A DNA stretch of 64,000 nt from Lachnospiraceae bacterium (GTDB taxonomy: Bacteria > Bacillota > Clostridia > Lachnospirales > Lachnospiraceae). The notes below the pieces were generated by a model that saw only the letters and a program-made list of their open reading frames with translations, did no database searches and was not told the DNA's origin. Numbering within the stretch: the first letter of the stretch is position 1; each line of letters opens with the position of its first letter. A program made the translations under genes and the position numbers. Where the stretch lies: the NCBI GenBank assembly GCA_030524635.1, contig JAUNGG010000001.1, positions 1 to 64,000 on the forward strand, in the 5' to 3' direction. Positions 17,049-25,994 of this stretch are shown piece after piece.

Positions 17049-18953
17049 ATGGCTGGAATTGCATTGCTGCTTCCAAATGAAGAGTTGATGGAGCAGGCAG
17101 AACGGATTATGGAGGAAAAGGATCATCATATTATTTTCATAAAACAAACCACAGCAGATTCGGTTGTGAATGAGGCCAGAAATGCGATCAACCAGGGCGC
17201 CAATATTGTAGTTGCCCGCGGTCATCAGGCCATGGAGGTGAAAAATTATACGAAGGTTCCGGTGGTTGAGATCGGGATCACGGCTCAGGAACTGGGATTA
17301 ACCATAGTCAGGGCAAAACGGATTTTAAAGAAAAAACATCCCGTTATCGGTATCTTTTCCTGGAAGGGAATGCTGTGTGATACAAAATATTTTGATGAAT
17401 TGTTTGAAGTGGAAATTCATGAATATCTTTTAGAGGATACAAGGCCCTGGGGAGATCTGATCGATGACGCAATCAACGAGGGCATTGAATTTTTGATTGG
17501 CGGAGAGCGGTGTGTGCAGTATTCCAATCAAAAGGGGCTTCCGGCTCTTCATCTCAGCTCCACTGGGGAATCTCTGGGCATTGCATTGGAAAATGCGGAA
17601 AACCTGTATTACATGTCTGAGGTGGAGAAGCACAACTATGCACAATTCTCTACCGTTTTGGACAGCTCCTTCAGCGGCATCATTAAGATCAGTGAGGACG
17701 GAATTGTTTTACTGATTAACCGGGTTATGGCGCAGATTTTGAAGATTAACGAAAGTACAGCGATCGGAAAGCATGTAAGAGAATTACTGGAAGGGCTGGA
17801 TCAGGTGATCCTGGACCGGATCCTTCAGGGAGAAATCGAAAGCTATTCTACATTTATTAACGCTGCTGACCAGGCGTTAGTAGTGATCATAGAAGCGATT
17901 CAGGTAGAAGGTACGGTAAAGGGAGCAATCATCTCCTGTAACCGGATGAAGCGGCTGAAATGGAATGATGATGATACCATGCGGGAACAGTTCCTCCGTG
18001 GAAATGTGGCCAGAGGGAATCTTGATGATCTTTCGAAAAGATATTACGGCTTAAAACAGGTGGCAGACCTGGCAAAGTTGTATGCCCAATCTTCCAGCTC
18101 GATCCTGGTGGAAGGGCCATACGGCACAGAGATTGATGCTCTTTGCCAGGGAATTCACAATTACAGTCTGAGAAAGGATGGGCCGTATGTCATCGTGAAT
18201 CTGGACGGAGTAAACGAGGATGAACAGCTTCGCCTCCTGTTTGGTGAGGAGGATATGAAAGAGCCTCTGCGGAGCGGAGCCTTCCGAAAGGCCAATTATG
18301 GAACGATGGTGATCTATCATCTGGAAAAATTATCACTGGCAGTACAGTACCGTCTGCTTCGGGTGATTACAAAGCATCAGCTGACCACTTATATGGATAG
18401 TGAAACGGTGCAGCTGATGGAGGTTCGAATCATCGCTTATACATCTGCTGATATCCGTCAGATGATGCTGGATGGAAGATTTCGAAAGGACCTGTATTAT
18501 TTGTTTACCACCTTTCGCCTGGAGGTTCCTCCGTTAAGCGAACGGAAAAAGGATGTGGAAATGCTGTTGGATGAGTATATGACGTACTATTTGAACCTGT
18601 ATTCCAGATATCATGTGCTTTCAGCAGAGGCCAGAAGCGTCCTGCTGAATTATCCATGGGATGGTCAGGAGCTGCAGCTGAAGGCATTCTGCGAGCATCT
18701 GATCCTGACAGTAGGAAAACGGGTGATAACGGAGGAATATGTCCGGTTCCTTCTGGATAAACTGTACAACCGCAGAGGAGAAGACAGGAAGGATGAGGCA
18801 AAGGAGCCGGTGGAGCCGTTGGGAAATCAGGAGCGGTTCTGGCTGGAAAATATGCTGGAACAATACCATGGAAACCGGGTGCTGACGGCGAAGGCTCTTG
18901 GCATCAGCACAACGACCTTGTGGAGAAAGATGAAAAAGTATAATTTAAAATAA
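17049..18953 (+). CDS. PrpR-type regulator with eroded sigma-54 ATPase domain
   Basis: A 634-residue protein. Residues 1-175 form a PrpR N-terminal sensor domain, about 195-290 a PAS domain, about 335-560 a domain laid out like the AAA+ core of sigma-54 activators, and 590-634 a Fis-type helix-turn-helix (ALGISTTTLWRKMKKY). The ATPase landmarks are lost: Walker A reads VEGPYGTEID with no GK, the GAFTGA loop is missing, and Walker B reads VIYHLE in place of a hydrophobic-DE motif. The RFRKDLYYLF segment is kept. It therefore probably binds DNA without acting as an ATP-driven sigma-54 activator (inference). It lies 44 bases after the antiporter operon and may regulate it. Confidence 0.85.
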   Translation: MAGIALLLPNEELMEQAERIMEEKDHHIIFIKQTTADSVVNEARNAINQGANIVVARGHQAMEVKNYTKVPVVEIGITAQELGLTIVRAKRILKKKHPVIGIFSWKGMLCDTKYFDELFEVEIHEYLLEDTRPWGDLIDDAINEGIEFLIGGERCVQYSNQKGLPALHLSSTGESLGIALENAENLYYMSEVEKHNYAQFSTVLDSSFSGIIKISEDGIVLLINRVMAQILKINESTAIGKHVRELLEGLDQVILDRILQGEIESYSTFINAADQALVVIIEAIQVEGTVKGAIISCNRMKRLKWNDDDTMREQFLRGNVARGNLDDLSKRYYGLKQVADLAKLYAQSSSSILVEGPYGTEIDALCQGIHNYSLRKDGPYVIVNLDGVNEDEQLRLLFGEEDMKEPLRSGAFRKANYGTMVIYHLEKLSLAVQYRLLRVITKHQLTTYMDSETVQLMEVRIIAYTSADIRQMMLDGRFRKDLYYLFTTFRLEVPPLSERKKDVEMLLDEYMTYYLNLYSRYHVLSAEARSVLLNYPWDGQELQLKAFCEHLILTVGKRVITEEYVRFLLDKLYNRRGEDRKDEAKEPVEPLGNQERFWLENMLEQYHGNRVLTAKALGISTTTLWRKMKKYNLK

Positions 18954-19013
18954 CAGGATGAAATGAATATTGAAATGATATCACTTAAAATGAAATGAAA
19001 TAATTACATTTTT

Positions 19014-19051
19014 AAACCCCATGCTGGATTTGTAAAAATCCCATGGGGTTT
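19014..19051 (+). terminator. Terminator after the PrpR-type regulator
   Basis: AAACCCCATG (19014-19023) pairs with CATGGGGTTT (19042-19051). The downstream T content is modest (TCTCGTTTGTTT). Confidence 0.7.
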
Positions 19052-19068
19052 CTCGTTTGTTTCGTCAA

Positions 19069-19097
19069 TTGTAATAAAAAAATAATTAGCTTATAAT
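19069..19097 (+). promoter_or_regulatory. Promoter of the GH105 operon
   Basis: TTGTAA (19069-19074), 17-base spacer, TATAAT (19092-19097), in a very A-rich stretch about 120 bases before the first gene of the operon. Confidence 0.65.
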
Positions 19098-19218
19098 CAC
19101 AACATAACAAAACACACAAAAGTATCCGAAACAAATGGCAAAACAAGAAAAAAATGGAAATTAAAAAGGCAAAAAAATGATGTAAAATGGTACATAAAAA
19201 AAGACGGGAGGTTGCAAA

Positions 19219-20649
19219 ATGAAAGAATTAGAACGCTGCAGGCCGGAACAGGTTGGCGTATCATCAAAAGCGGTGAACCAATGTTTAGATTATTTAGAAA
19301 AGGCAAGGATTCCTATGCACAGCTTGATGATTTTGCGGCATGGGAAGGTTGCGGCAGAGGTATATTATGAGCCATGCGGAAAGAATCAGCTTCACCGGTT
19401 TTATTCTACCACAAAAAGCTTTACTTCCATCGCAATCGGATGCCTGATTGGAGAAGGTAAGGTTTCTCTTCAGGATTCTATTACATCTTACTTTCCAGAA
19501 TATCTGCCAGATCCGGTTCCGGAATGGTTAAGAAAAACTACGATTAAAAATATGCTTGAAATGCAAAGCTGTCATTCCGTGACTACCTATAAGAGCGATT
19601 GGTCGAAAAACTGGGTGGAAAGCTTCTTTCGTGTGGAGCCGGATCACTGTCCGGGAACCGTGTTCAGCTATGACACTTCCTCCAGCCACACGTTAGCTGC
19701 ACTGGTAGAAAAGATCAGCGGGATGGAAATGCTGGATTATCTGAGAGTCAGATGCCTGGATGCAATTGGATTCAGCAAGGAAGCCTATATTACCAAGGAT
19801 CCTTTTGGAATTTCCTGGGGAGGAAGCGGATTAATGGCTACCACAGAGGATCTGGCACGATTTTCTCTGCTGCTTATGAATCTGGGAAACTGGGAAGGAA
19901 AGCAGCTGGTGCCTGACTGGTATATCAAAGAAGCAGTAAGCTGTCAGGTTCCCAATGTGATGCACGGAAATGAACTGGATGAGGTTCAGGGGTATGGATA
20001 TCAGTTCTGGAAACTGAGAAAGGGATATGCATGCCGTGGAAAGGGAAGTCAGATGGCCATTTGCATTCCAGATGAAGACTTTATCTGCATCACAACAGCA
20101 GATACAACTGGAATTCCAGGAGGAAGCCAGAAAATTTTAAATGCTGTTTTTGAATTTATAGAAGCCTCGCTGGATCAGAAGCCTGATGAAAATAAGAAAT
20201 ATCAGGATGCATGCTTTCAAAACCGAACCCTTCAGCCTTTCTTGGCAAATTATCAGTATATCCCGGAAAAGCGTATGCTGAGTGCTGTCAGCGGAGCATG
20301 GTATGAGACAGCAGACCGGAATGGAAGCTGGGAAAGGATTATGGTGGAGCTGGAAGAAGATAAGGGGATCCTGCATTGGAAGTGGCAAGGCGCCAAATAC
20401 CATGCGGCGTTTGGATTTGGAACATATGTAACCGGGGATTTCCCAAGGTATCACCAGTTTTATGCCGGCGCCGGGCAGTGGCTGAAGAAGGATACCTTGT
20501 ACATTGAGATCCGGATTCTGGGAGAGGAGCCTTGTATGATCCGTTTCCAGCTGGTATTTCAGGATGATCAGTTAACTCTGCACATGCTTAATACAGGAGA
20601 ATTGTGCTTTAAAGAATTTGAAGGTTGGTATGGAGGAACCAGATTATGA
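19219..20649 (+). CDS. Serine hydrolase of the beta-lactamase/EstB family
   Basis: A 476-residue protein with the class C-like serine hydrolase fold. The S-x-x-K motif is STTK (Ser63, Lys66), in the usual place, and YDTSS near residue 153 stands where Y-x-N occurs in lactamases. There is no signal peptide, so it is cytoplasmic, which argues against a true antibiotic-defence enzyme. About 150 extra C-terminal residues form an uncharacterised domain. It is the first gene of an operon with a dehydrogenase, a sugar importer and two GH105 enzymes, so an esterase acting on acylated pectin-type oligosaccharides is the best inference. ATGA overlap with the next gene. Confidence 0.78.
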   Translation: MKELERCRPEQVGVSSKAVNQCLDYLEKARIPMHSLMILRHGKVAAEVYYEPCGKNQLHRFYSTTKSFTSIAIGCLIGEGKVSLQDSITSYFPEYLPDPVPEWLRKTTIKNMLEMQSCHSVTTYKSDWSKNWVESFFRVEPDHCPGTVFSYDTSSSHTLAALVEKISGMEMLDYLRVRCLDAIGFSKEAYITKDPFGISWGGSGLMATTEDLARFSLLLMNLGNWEGKQLVPDWYIKEAVSCQVPNVMHGNELDEVQGYGYQFWKLRKGYACRGKGSQMAICIPDEDFICITTADTTGIPGGSQKILNAVFEFIEASLDQKPDENKKYQDACFQNRTLQPFLANYQYIPEKRMLSAVSGAWYETADRNGSWERIMVELEEDKGILHWKWQGAKYHAAFGFGTYVTGDFPRYHQFYAGAGQWLKKDTLYIEIRILGEEPCMIRFQLVFQDDQLTLHMLNTGELCFKEFEGWYGGTRL

Positions 20650-21665
20650 AGGAAATTTTAATTACAGAACCAAGAAAGATTACAATTACAGAGGCAGAGC
20701 TGCCGGTTCCCAGGAAAGGGGAGGCACTTCTGGAGGTGCTGTACTGCGGGATCTGCGGGGCGGATGTGGCAAGCTATACGGGAAATCAGCCTTTTACTAC
20801 ATATCCAAGAATTCCAGGACATGAATTCAGTGCAAGGATTCTGCAGATCCCTGAGAATGAATCCGGGCTGCAACCGGGGGATATTGTTACATGCAATCCG
20901 TATTTTAACTGCGGTACCTGCTATTCCTGCCGGAGAGGCTTTGTAAACTGCTGTACGGATAATCAGACTATGGGAGTCCAGAGAGATGGGTCCTTCCGCG
21001 AATATTTGACGATGCCGGTTGAGCGGATCATTCCTGGAGGAGGGCTGGGGCCAAGGGAGTTGGCATTGATTGAGCCATTCTCCATCTCTTACCACGCAGT
21101 TTCCAGATGTGAGATCAAGGAGACGGATCGGGTGTTAGTGGTAGGAGCTGGCCCTATTGGATTATTTGCACTGGTTTCGGCCAAGATGAAAGGGGCCAAG
21201 GTGTATGTAAGCGATATTTTGGAGGGAAGATTAAAGAAAGCAGAGGAATTAGGTGCAGATGGCGTGGTGAATCCGAAGGAGCAGGATCTTTCTGCCTGGA
21301 ATCAGCAGGTAACCTGTGGACAGGGCTTTGATGTATGCATTGAGGCATGCGGAAGTCCCAGCACCTTTCTGACCTGTATCCAGCAGGCGGCTTTTGCGGC
21401 AAACATAATTCTGATTGGAAATGGAAAGAAGGATACTACATTCCTGCATTCGGTTCTGCTGAAAAAGGAATTGAATGTGTTTGGAAGCCGGAATTCCTAT
21501 ACCAGGGATTTTATCAGTCTGATCCGTTTGGTGGCAGATCGGGGAATCGATCTGATGAAGATTGTAAGCGCAGAATACCCTATGGAGAAGGCCGAGGAAG
21601 CATTTCAGGCGTTGGTAAATAACGATGGAAGCTTAGAAAAGGTCCTGATTAAGATCAGAGATTGA
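20646..21665 (+). CDS. Zinc-binding medium-chain alcohol/polyol dehydrogenase
   Basis: A 339-residue cytoplasmic enzyme. It has the GroES-like catalytic domain with CGICGAD and GHEF zinc ligands, a structural zinc loop with four cysteines (CGTCYSCRRGFVNC, about residues 90-103), and a Rossmann domain with GAGPIG. The family oxidises sugar alcohols or uronates with NAD(P). The start at 20646 overlaps the previous stop and follows GGAGG; ATG 20625 lies inside the preceding gene. Context suggests a sugar or uronate substrate derived from imported oligosaccharides. Confidence 0.82.
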   Translation: MKEILITEPRKITITEAELPVPRKGEALLEVLYCGICGADVASYTGNQPFTTYPRIPGHEFSARILQIPENESGLQPGDIVTCNPYFNCGTCYSCRRGFVNCCTDNQTMGVQRDGSFREYLTMPVERIIPGGGLGPRELALIEPFSISYHAVSRCEIKETDRVLVVGAGPIGLFALVSAKMKGAKVYVSDILEGRLKKAEELGADGVVNPKEQDLSAWNQQVTCGQGFDVCIEACGSPSTFLTCIQQAAFAANIILIGNGKKDTTFLHSVLLKKELNVFGSRNSYTRDFISLIRLVADRGIDLMKIVSAEYPMEKAEEAFQALVNNDGSLEKVLIKIRD

Positions 21666-21684
21666 ACGAAAGAGAGAAAAGAAA

Positions 21685-22593
21685 ATGAAGAAGAAAAAAA
21701 GCCGATTATATTATAAACGGGCAGCAATCCCTTATTTATTGTTGCTTCCGGTTGTTTTGTTTGTTCTTCTGTTTATGCTGTGGCCTATGGTCAATGTGTT
21801 TGTTATGAGTGCACAGAATTATCAGCTTCTGCGGCCAGACAAACGGGCATTTATCGGATTAAGCAATTATATTGCCATCTTAACCGAGGACAAGCTGTTT
21901 ATCAAAGCATTGTATAACTCGGCAGTATGGGTTGTGTTCAGTGTAATCCCGCAGACGGTGCTGGGGTTTTGGCTGGCGTATCTGCTGAATAAACAGTTTA
22001 AAGGGCGGGGCCTTTACCGGGCATTAGTGCTGTCGCCATGGGCCGTTGCAGGAGTTATGGTGGGGATCATCTGGAGCCTGATTTTGGGTGAAACCTATGG
22101 TGTCTTGAATGATGTGCTGATGCGGCTGCATCTGATTGATAAAAATATTTCATGGTTTTCCAGCGGCAGCAAGGCGATGACGGCGGTTAGCCTTGCCAAT
22201 ATATGGCGTGGAATCCCGTTTTTTACCATTAGCTATCTGTCTGGTTTATCCAGTATCCCGGATGATGTTTATGAATCTGCAAAAATCGACGGTGCAGGCA
22301 GCTTTATGACACTGTTTAAGATTACGATCCCTATGATAAAGGATACGATTGTTCTGACGACCTTGCTGCGGGCGATCTGGACATTTAATGCAGTTGACCT
22401 GATTTATACCATGACCTATGGAGGACCGAATCATGCTACTACCACAATACCGCTGTACATTATGACAAAGTTTAAAACGGAAATGGATTATGGTTACGCA
22501 TCTGCTCTGGCAGCAATTGCTACAATTATTATGATGGTATTTGCTTTTATATACATTCGTGCAGGAAAGCTGGGAAAGGAGGAAATGTATTGA
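21685..22593 (+). CDS. Sugar ABC transporter permease, MalF/UgpA type
   Basis: A 302-residue membrane protein with six spans and the EAA loop ESAKIDGAGSFMT near residue 195. It forms the channel with the next gene. The stop overlaps the following start (TGATG). No ATPase is encoded in this operon either, so it should share an MsmX-type ATPase. Confidence 0.88.
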   Translation: MKKKKSRLYYKRAAIPYLLLLPVVLFVLLFMLWPMVNVFVMSAQNYQLLRPDKRAFIGLSNYIAILTEDKLFIKALYNSAVWVVFSVIPQTVLGFWLAYLLNKQFKGRGLYRALVLSPWAVAGVMVGIIWSLILGETYGVLNDVLMRLHLIDKNISWFSSGSKAMTAVSLANIWRGIPFFTISYLSGLSSIPDDVYESAKIDGAGSFMTLFKITIPMIKDTIVLTTLLRAIWTFNAVDLIYTMTYGGPNHATTTIPLYIMTKFKTEMDYGYASALAAIATIIMMVFAFIYIRAGKLGKEEMY

Positions 22594-23435
22594 TGAGCCG
22601 CAAAGCCAGAAAAAATATGTCGAAGCTTTTATTTCTGTATCTTCCGCTTACCTTTTTCCTGATTATAACGCTGGCGCCGTTTTACTGGATTCTGGTAACT
22701 TCACTGAAAACCAGCGCAGAGGTATTTGCCAAGCCTCTGACCTACTGGCCGAAGGTGCTTACCTTAGAAAACTACGCAAGCCTGTTTTCTAAGCTGGGAT
22801 TTGGAAAATATTTTATTAACAGTATGATTGTGGCAGCTTCTACTACAGCAATTATAAGCGTTCTTTCCCTTTTAGGCGGATATGCCATGTCAAGGTATCG
22901 GTTCCGGGGAAAGGGATTTATGTACCTGTTATTGTTAATTACCCAGATGTTTCCTGCAGTAGTTCTGATGATCCCATTGTTTGAAATTATGAACCGGTTA
23001 AGATTGATCAATAACCTGCTGTCCCTGGTGATAACCTGTTCTGTGACCAATCTGCCATTTTGTCTGTTTATGATGATGGGATATTATAATTCTATCCCCA
23101 GGTCATTGGAGGAAGCGGCTCAGGTAGACGGCTGCTCTCTGATCAAGGCAGTATTTCGGGTACTGCTTCCCACTATGAGGCCAAGTATTGTGGCCACTGG
23201 TGCTTATGCATTTATAAATACCTGGAATGTATTTATTTACGCCACGGCATTTATCACAGATAAGGATAAATATACGATTCCGCTGGCACTTAACATCTTT
23301 CAGGGTGAGTTTAATACGAATTACTCTGGCCTTGCAGCCGGCTGTGTTGTGGCGCTGCTTCCGGTATTGGTGATCTTTGCTTTTATCCAGAAGAATTTAT
23401 CCGGCGGTGCTACCAGCGGGGCGGTAAAGGGATGA
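22593..23435 (+). CDS. Sugar ABC transporter permease, MalG/UgpE type
   Basis: A 280-residue membrane protein with six spans and an EAA loop (EEAAQVDGCSLIK). ATG 22593 follows AGGAGG by ten bases; a TTG just before it is less likely. Partner of the MalF-type permease, followed 34 bases later by the binding protein gene. Confidence 0.88.
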   Translation: MSRKARKNMSKLLFLYLPLTFFLIITLAPFYWILVTSLKTSAEVFAKPLTYWPKVLTLENYASLFSKLGFGKYFINSMIVAASTTAIISVLSLLGGYAMSRYRFRGKGFMYLLLLITQMFPAVVLMIPLFEIMNRLRLINNLLSLVITCSVTNLPFCLFMMMGYYNSIPRSLEEAAQVDGCSLIKAVFRVLLPTMRPSIVATGAYAFINTWNVFIYATAFITDKDKYTIPLALNIFQGEFNTNYSGLAAGCVVALLPVLVIFAFIQKNLSGGATSGAVKG

Positions 23436-23469
23436 GGTTATATATTTTTTCAATTAAAGGAGGAAAATG

Positions 23470-24864
23470 ATGAAACGAACAATGAGAAGAATGGCAGCAG
23501 CAGTGCTCACAGCAGCGATGGCAGGCACCTTATTGGGAGGATGTGGCGGAACTGGTACGCAGGGAACAACTGCGGCAGCTTCATCAGCCGAGAAGGACAA
23601 TGGGGGCAGCACACAGGCTGCAGACACCAATAAGGAAAAACAGGTGGTGGAATTTTGGTATTGCTCTGCTAATGAAAATGCAACCGCCCTGTTTGAAAAA
23701 TTATTTGAGGAGTACAATGCAGAGCATGATGATTATGAATTCAAATATGTAGGAATTGCCAATAAGGATGCCAAGGATAAGCTGGCTATGGCGATTGCTA
23801 CCGACACGATGCCGGATGTATTCAGCACGGGCTTTAATTCTATCATGCAGTATGTGGCACAAGATGCAGTAGTTCCGGTGGATTCCTATTTTGAGGAATG
23901 GGAGGATTCAGATAAGCTGGCCAAGGAGGTTGTGGATTCCCTGCGGCGTATCGGCGGAGGAACCTTATATGCATTTCCATATGCCTACAATCAGGATATT
24001 TCCTGGTATAACAAAAAAATGTTTGAAGAAAATGGAATTCAGGTTCCTGTAACACAGAAGGAATTTTTGAAGTTGTGTGAAGAATACGCAGATCCAGGTG
24101 CCGGAACCTACTTCTTCAGCCTCAGAGGAAATCTGCCTTATGATAATCTGCTTGCCTGGTTGTTTACCTATGCAGATGGTGCAGGTTATGGTGGATCTTA
24201 TTTTGATGATAACAATAATTGTATTATTAATAAGCCGGAGTTTGTGGAGGCCCTTGACGCATATGCAGATATTTATAAAAACCATTGGGTTTCCGGAGAC
24301 TGCGTGAATAACGGATTTAATGAGATGGTGGCAGAATTTGGATCTGGAACGGCCCAGTATATCATGCATAACTCTTCATCCAGACCCAGCCATGAAAGTA
24401 ATTTAGGGGAAGGAAATTATGGGGTTTCCAAGTCTCTGGCAAATGATGAAGGACGCTACTATAATTCTGCGCTGCAGTCTCTGTTATTCGCCGTATCCAA
24501 AAAGAATGGAGATGATGGAGATTATACAGGGGCAGTGGAGCTTTGCAAATTTCTCACCAGTGAAAAGGTTTTAAGTGCTCTCTGCCAGTTCCTTGGAAGT
24601 GTTCCGGTTAACACAGAATGTTATGAGGCAGACTGGTTTAAGAATGATGAGTTCATGCCGCTGTACCAGGAAATCCTGGAGGATGAAAAGCATCAGTCGA
24701 TTCAAAATCCATATTGGCTTCCTGATTATTTTACCTTTATTCAGAATGAAATGACTACAGATTTTCAGGCAGTTCTGTTAGGAGAGATGAGCTCACAGGA
24801 AGCTTTGGATCATTGGGCAGAGACACTGACAGGCTATCAGAAAGAATATTTAGAACAGGAATAG
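23470..24864 (+). CDS. Extracellular sugar-binding lipoprotein, family 1
   Basis: A 464-residue solute-binding protein. Its signal peptide ends in LLGGC with lipidated Cys25, followed by a Gly/Thr/Ala/Ser-rich linker to about residue 55. This is the usual MalE-class size, unlike the 568-residue lipoprotein of the first importer. ATG 23470 has better spacing from GGAGG than the ATG at 23467. The two GH105 genes downstream suggest that it binds unsaturated rhamnogalacturonan or related disaccharides (inference). Confidence 0.87.
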   Translation: MKRTMRRMAAAVLTAAMAGTLLGGCGGTGTQGTTAAASSAEKDNGGSTQAADTNKEKQVVEFWYCSANENATALFEKLFEEYNAEHDDYEFKYVGIANKDAKDKLAMAIATDTMPDVFSTGFNSIMQYVAQDAVVPVDSYFEEWEDSDKLAKEVVDSLRRIGGGTLYAFPYAYNQDISWYNKKMFEENGIQVPVTQKEFLKLCEEYADPGAGTYFFSLRGNLPYDNLLAWLFTYADGAGYGGSYFDDNNNCIINKPEFVEALDAYADIYKNHWVSGDCVNNGFNEMVAEFGSGTAQYIMHNSSSRPSHESNLGEGNYGVSKSLANDEGRYYNSALQSLLFAVSKKNGDDGDYTGAVELCKFLTSEKVLSALCQFLGSVPVNTECYEADWFKNDEFMPLYQEILEDEKHQSIQNPYWLPDYFTFIQNEMTTDFQAVLLGEMSSQEALDHWAETLTGYQKEYLEQE

Positions 24865-24870
24865 CAACAA

Positions 24871-25965
24871 ATGATATTTGAGGAATATATTGATTGGTAT
24901 CGTCAGTATTATTGGAGTCAGAGGAGACAGAGTGTAAATTATCCAGATGGATGTGTAATGACTGGACTGCAGAAATTGTATCAGGCATCAGGAAAGGAAA
25001 AATATCTGGATGATGTACTATGGTTCGGGGATCAGTACATCGACCTGGATGGAAAAATTGCCGGGTTTCGGGATATCGAGCATAATCTGGATCAGATCCG
25101 CTGCGGAACCATTGCTCTGTTTCTGTACCAGCAGACTGGATTGGCAAAATACCGAAAGGCAGCAGAACGTCTGAGAAAAAATCTGGATACGTTTCCAAGA
25201 ACAGAAATGGGAAATTTTTGGCATAAGGAGATTTATCCGTATCAAGTGTGGCTGGATGGTTTATATATGGTAATGCCATTCTATCTGGAATATAACAGAA
25301 TGTTTGAAGAAAACAGAGTCAGTGATGATGTTACCATGCAGTTTAAAAATGTAAGAGCCCATCTGTTTGATGAAGAGAAGCGGCTTTATAAGCATGCTTA
25401 CGATGAAAAAAAGGTTCAGCCCTGGGCAGATCCTGAAAATGGACGCTCCCCCAGTTTCTGGGGGAGGGCTGTGGGCTGGTATGTCATGGCATTGACAGAT
25501 AGCTACGAGTGGCTGCAAATGGATTCTCAGGCAGACAGCCGGATTCTTAAAGAGCTGCTTCAGGAAACGGCAGAGGGTATTATGAATTATCAGGAAGCAT
25601 CCGGTCTTTTTTATCAGATCTTAGACCAGCCGAACAGAGCAGATAACTATTTGGAAACATCGGCTTCGGCCATGATCAGCTATGCTCTGCTGAAGGGCGC
25701 CAGATTATCCATGCTGCCAGAGAAATATGCGGCTTTAGGAGAGCGGATTTTTCAGGCAATCTTGGATTTCAAGCTGATTCGGAGGAAGGGCGAGCTGCAT
25801 CTTCTCGATACCTGTGCAAGTGCTGGGTTAGGGCCGGGGACCAGGAGAAACGGAAGTGGGGAATATTATTGTTCCGAGCGTGTAGAAGAAGATAATGCTC
25901 ACGGAGCGGCAGCCTGCATGATGGCTTACAGCGAGATTCTTCACCACAATTTGTCTGGGATATAG
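24871..25965 (+). CDS. GH105 unsaturated glucuronyl/galacturonyl hydrolase, copy 1
   Basis: A 364-residue enzyme with an (alpha/alpha)6 barrel. The motif WLDGLYM holds the family's catalytic aspartate (Asp129), and FWGRAVGWYVMAL forms a further conserved wall. GH105 enzymes hydrate the 4,5-unsaturated uronic acid at the non-reducing end of pectin-lyase products, releasing the next sugar, often rhamnose. There is no signal peptide, so cleavage happens after import. It begins six bases after the binding-protein stop. Confidence 0.86.
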   Translation: MIFEEYIDWYRQYYWSQRRQSVNYPDGCVMTGLQKLYQASGKEKYLDDVLWFGDQYIDLDGKIAGFRDIEHNLDQIRCGTIALFLYQQTGLAKYRKAAERLRKNLDTFPRTEMGNFWHKEIYPYQVWLDGLYMVMPFYLEYNRMFEENRVSDDVTMQFKNVRAHLFDEEKRLYKHAYDEKKVQPWADPENGRSPSFWGRAVGWYVMALTDSYEWLQMDSQADSRILKELLQETAEGIMNYQEASGLFYQILDQPNRADNYLETSASAMISYALLKGARLSMLPEKYAALGERIFQAILDFKLIRRKGELHLLDTCASAGLGPGTRRNGSGEYYCSERVEEDNAHGAAACMMAYSEILHHNLSGI

Positions 25966-25994
25966 TAAAAAACAGGGAATAACAGGAGTTAAGC

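Noticed and set aside
19219-20649. True beta-lactamase resistance gene
   Set aside because: No signal peptide, and the operon context is sugar catabolism.
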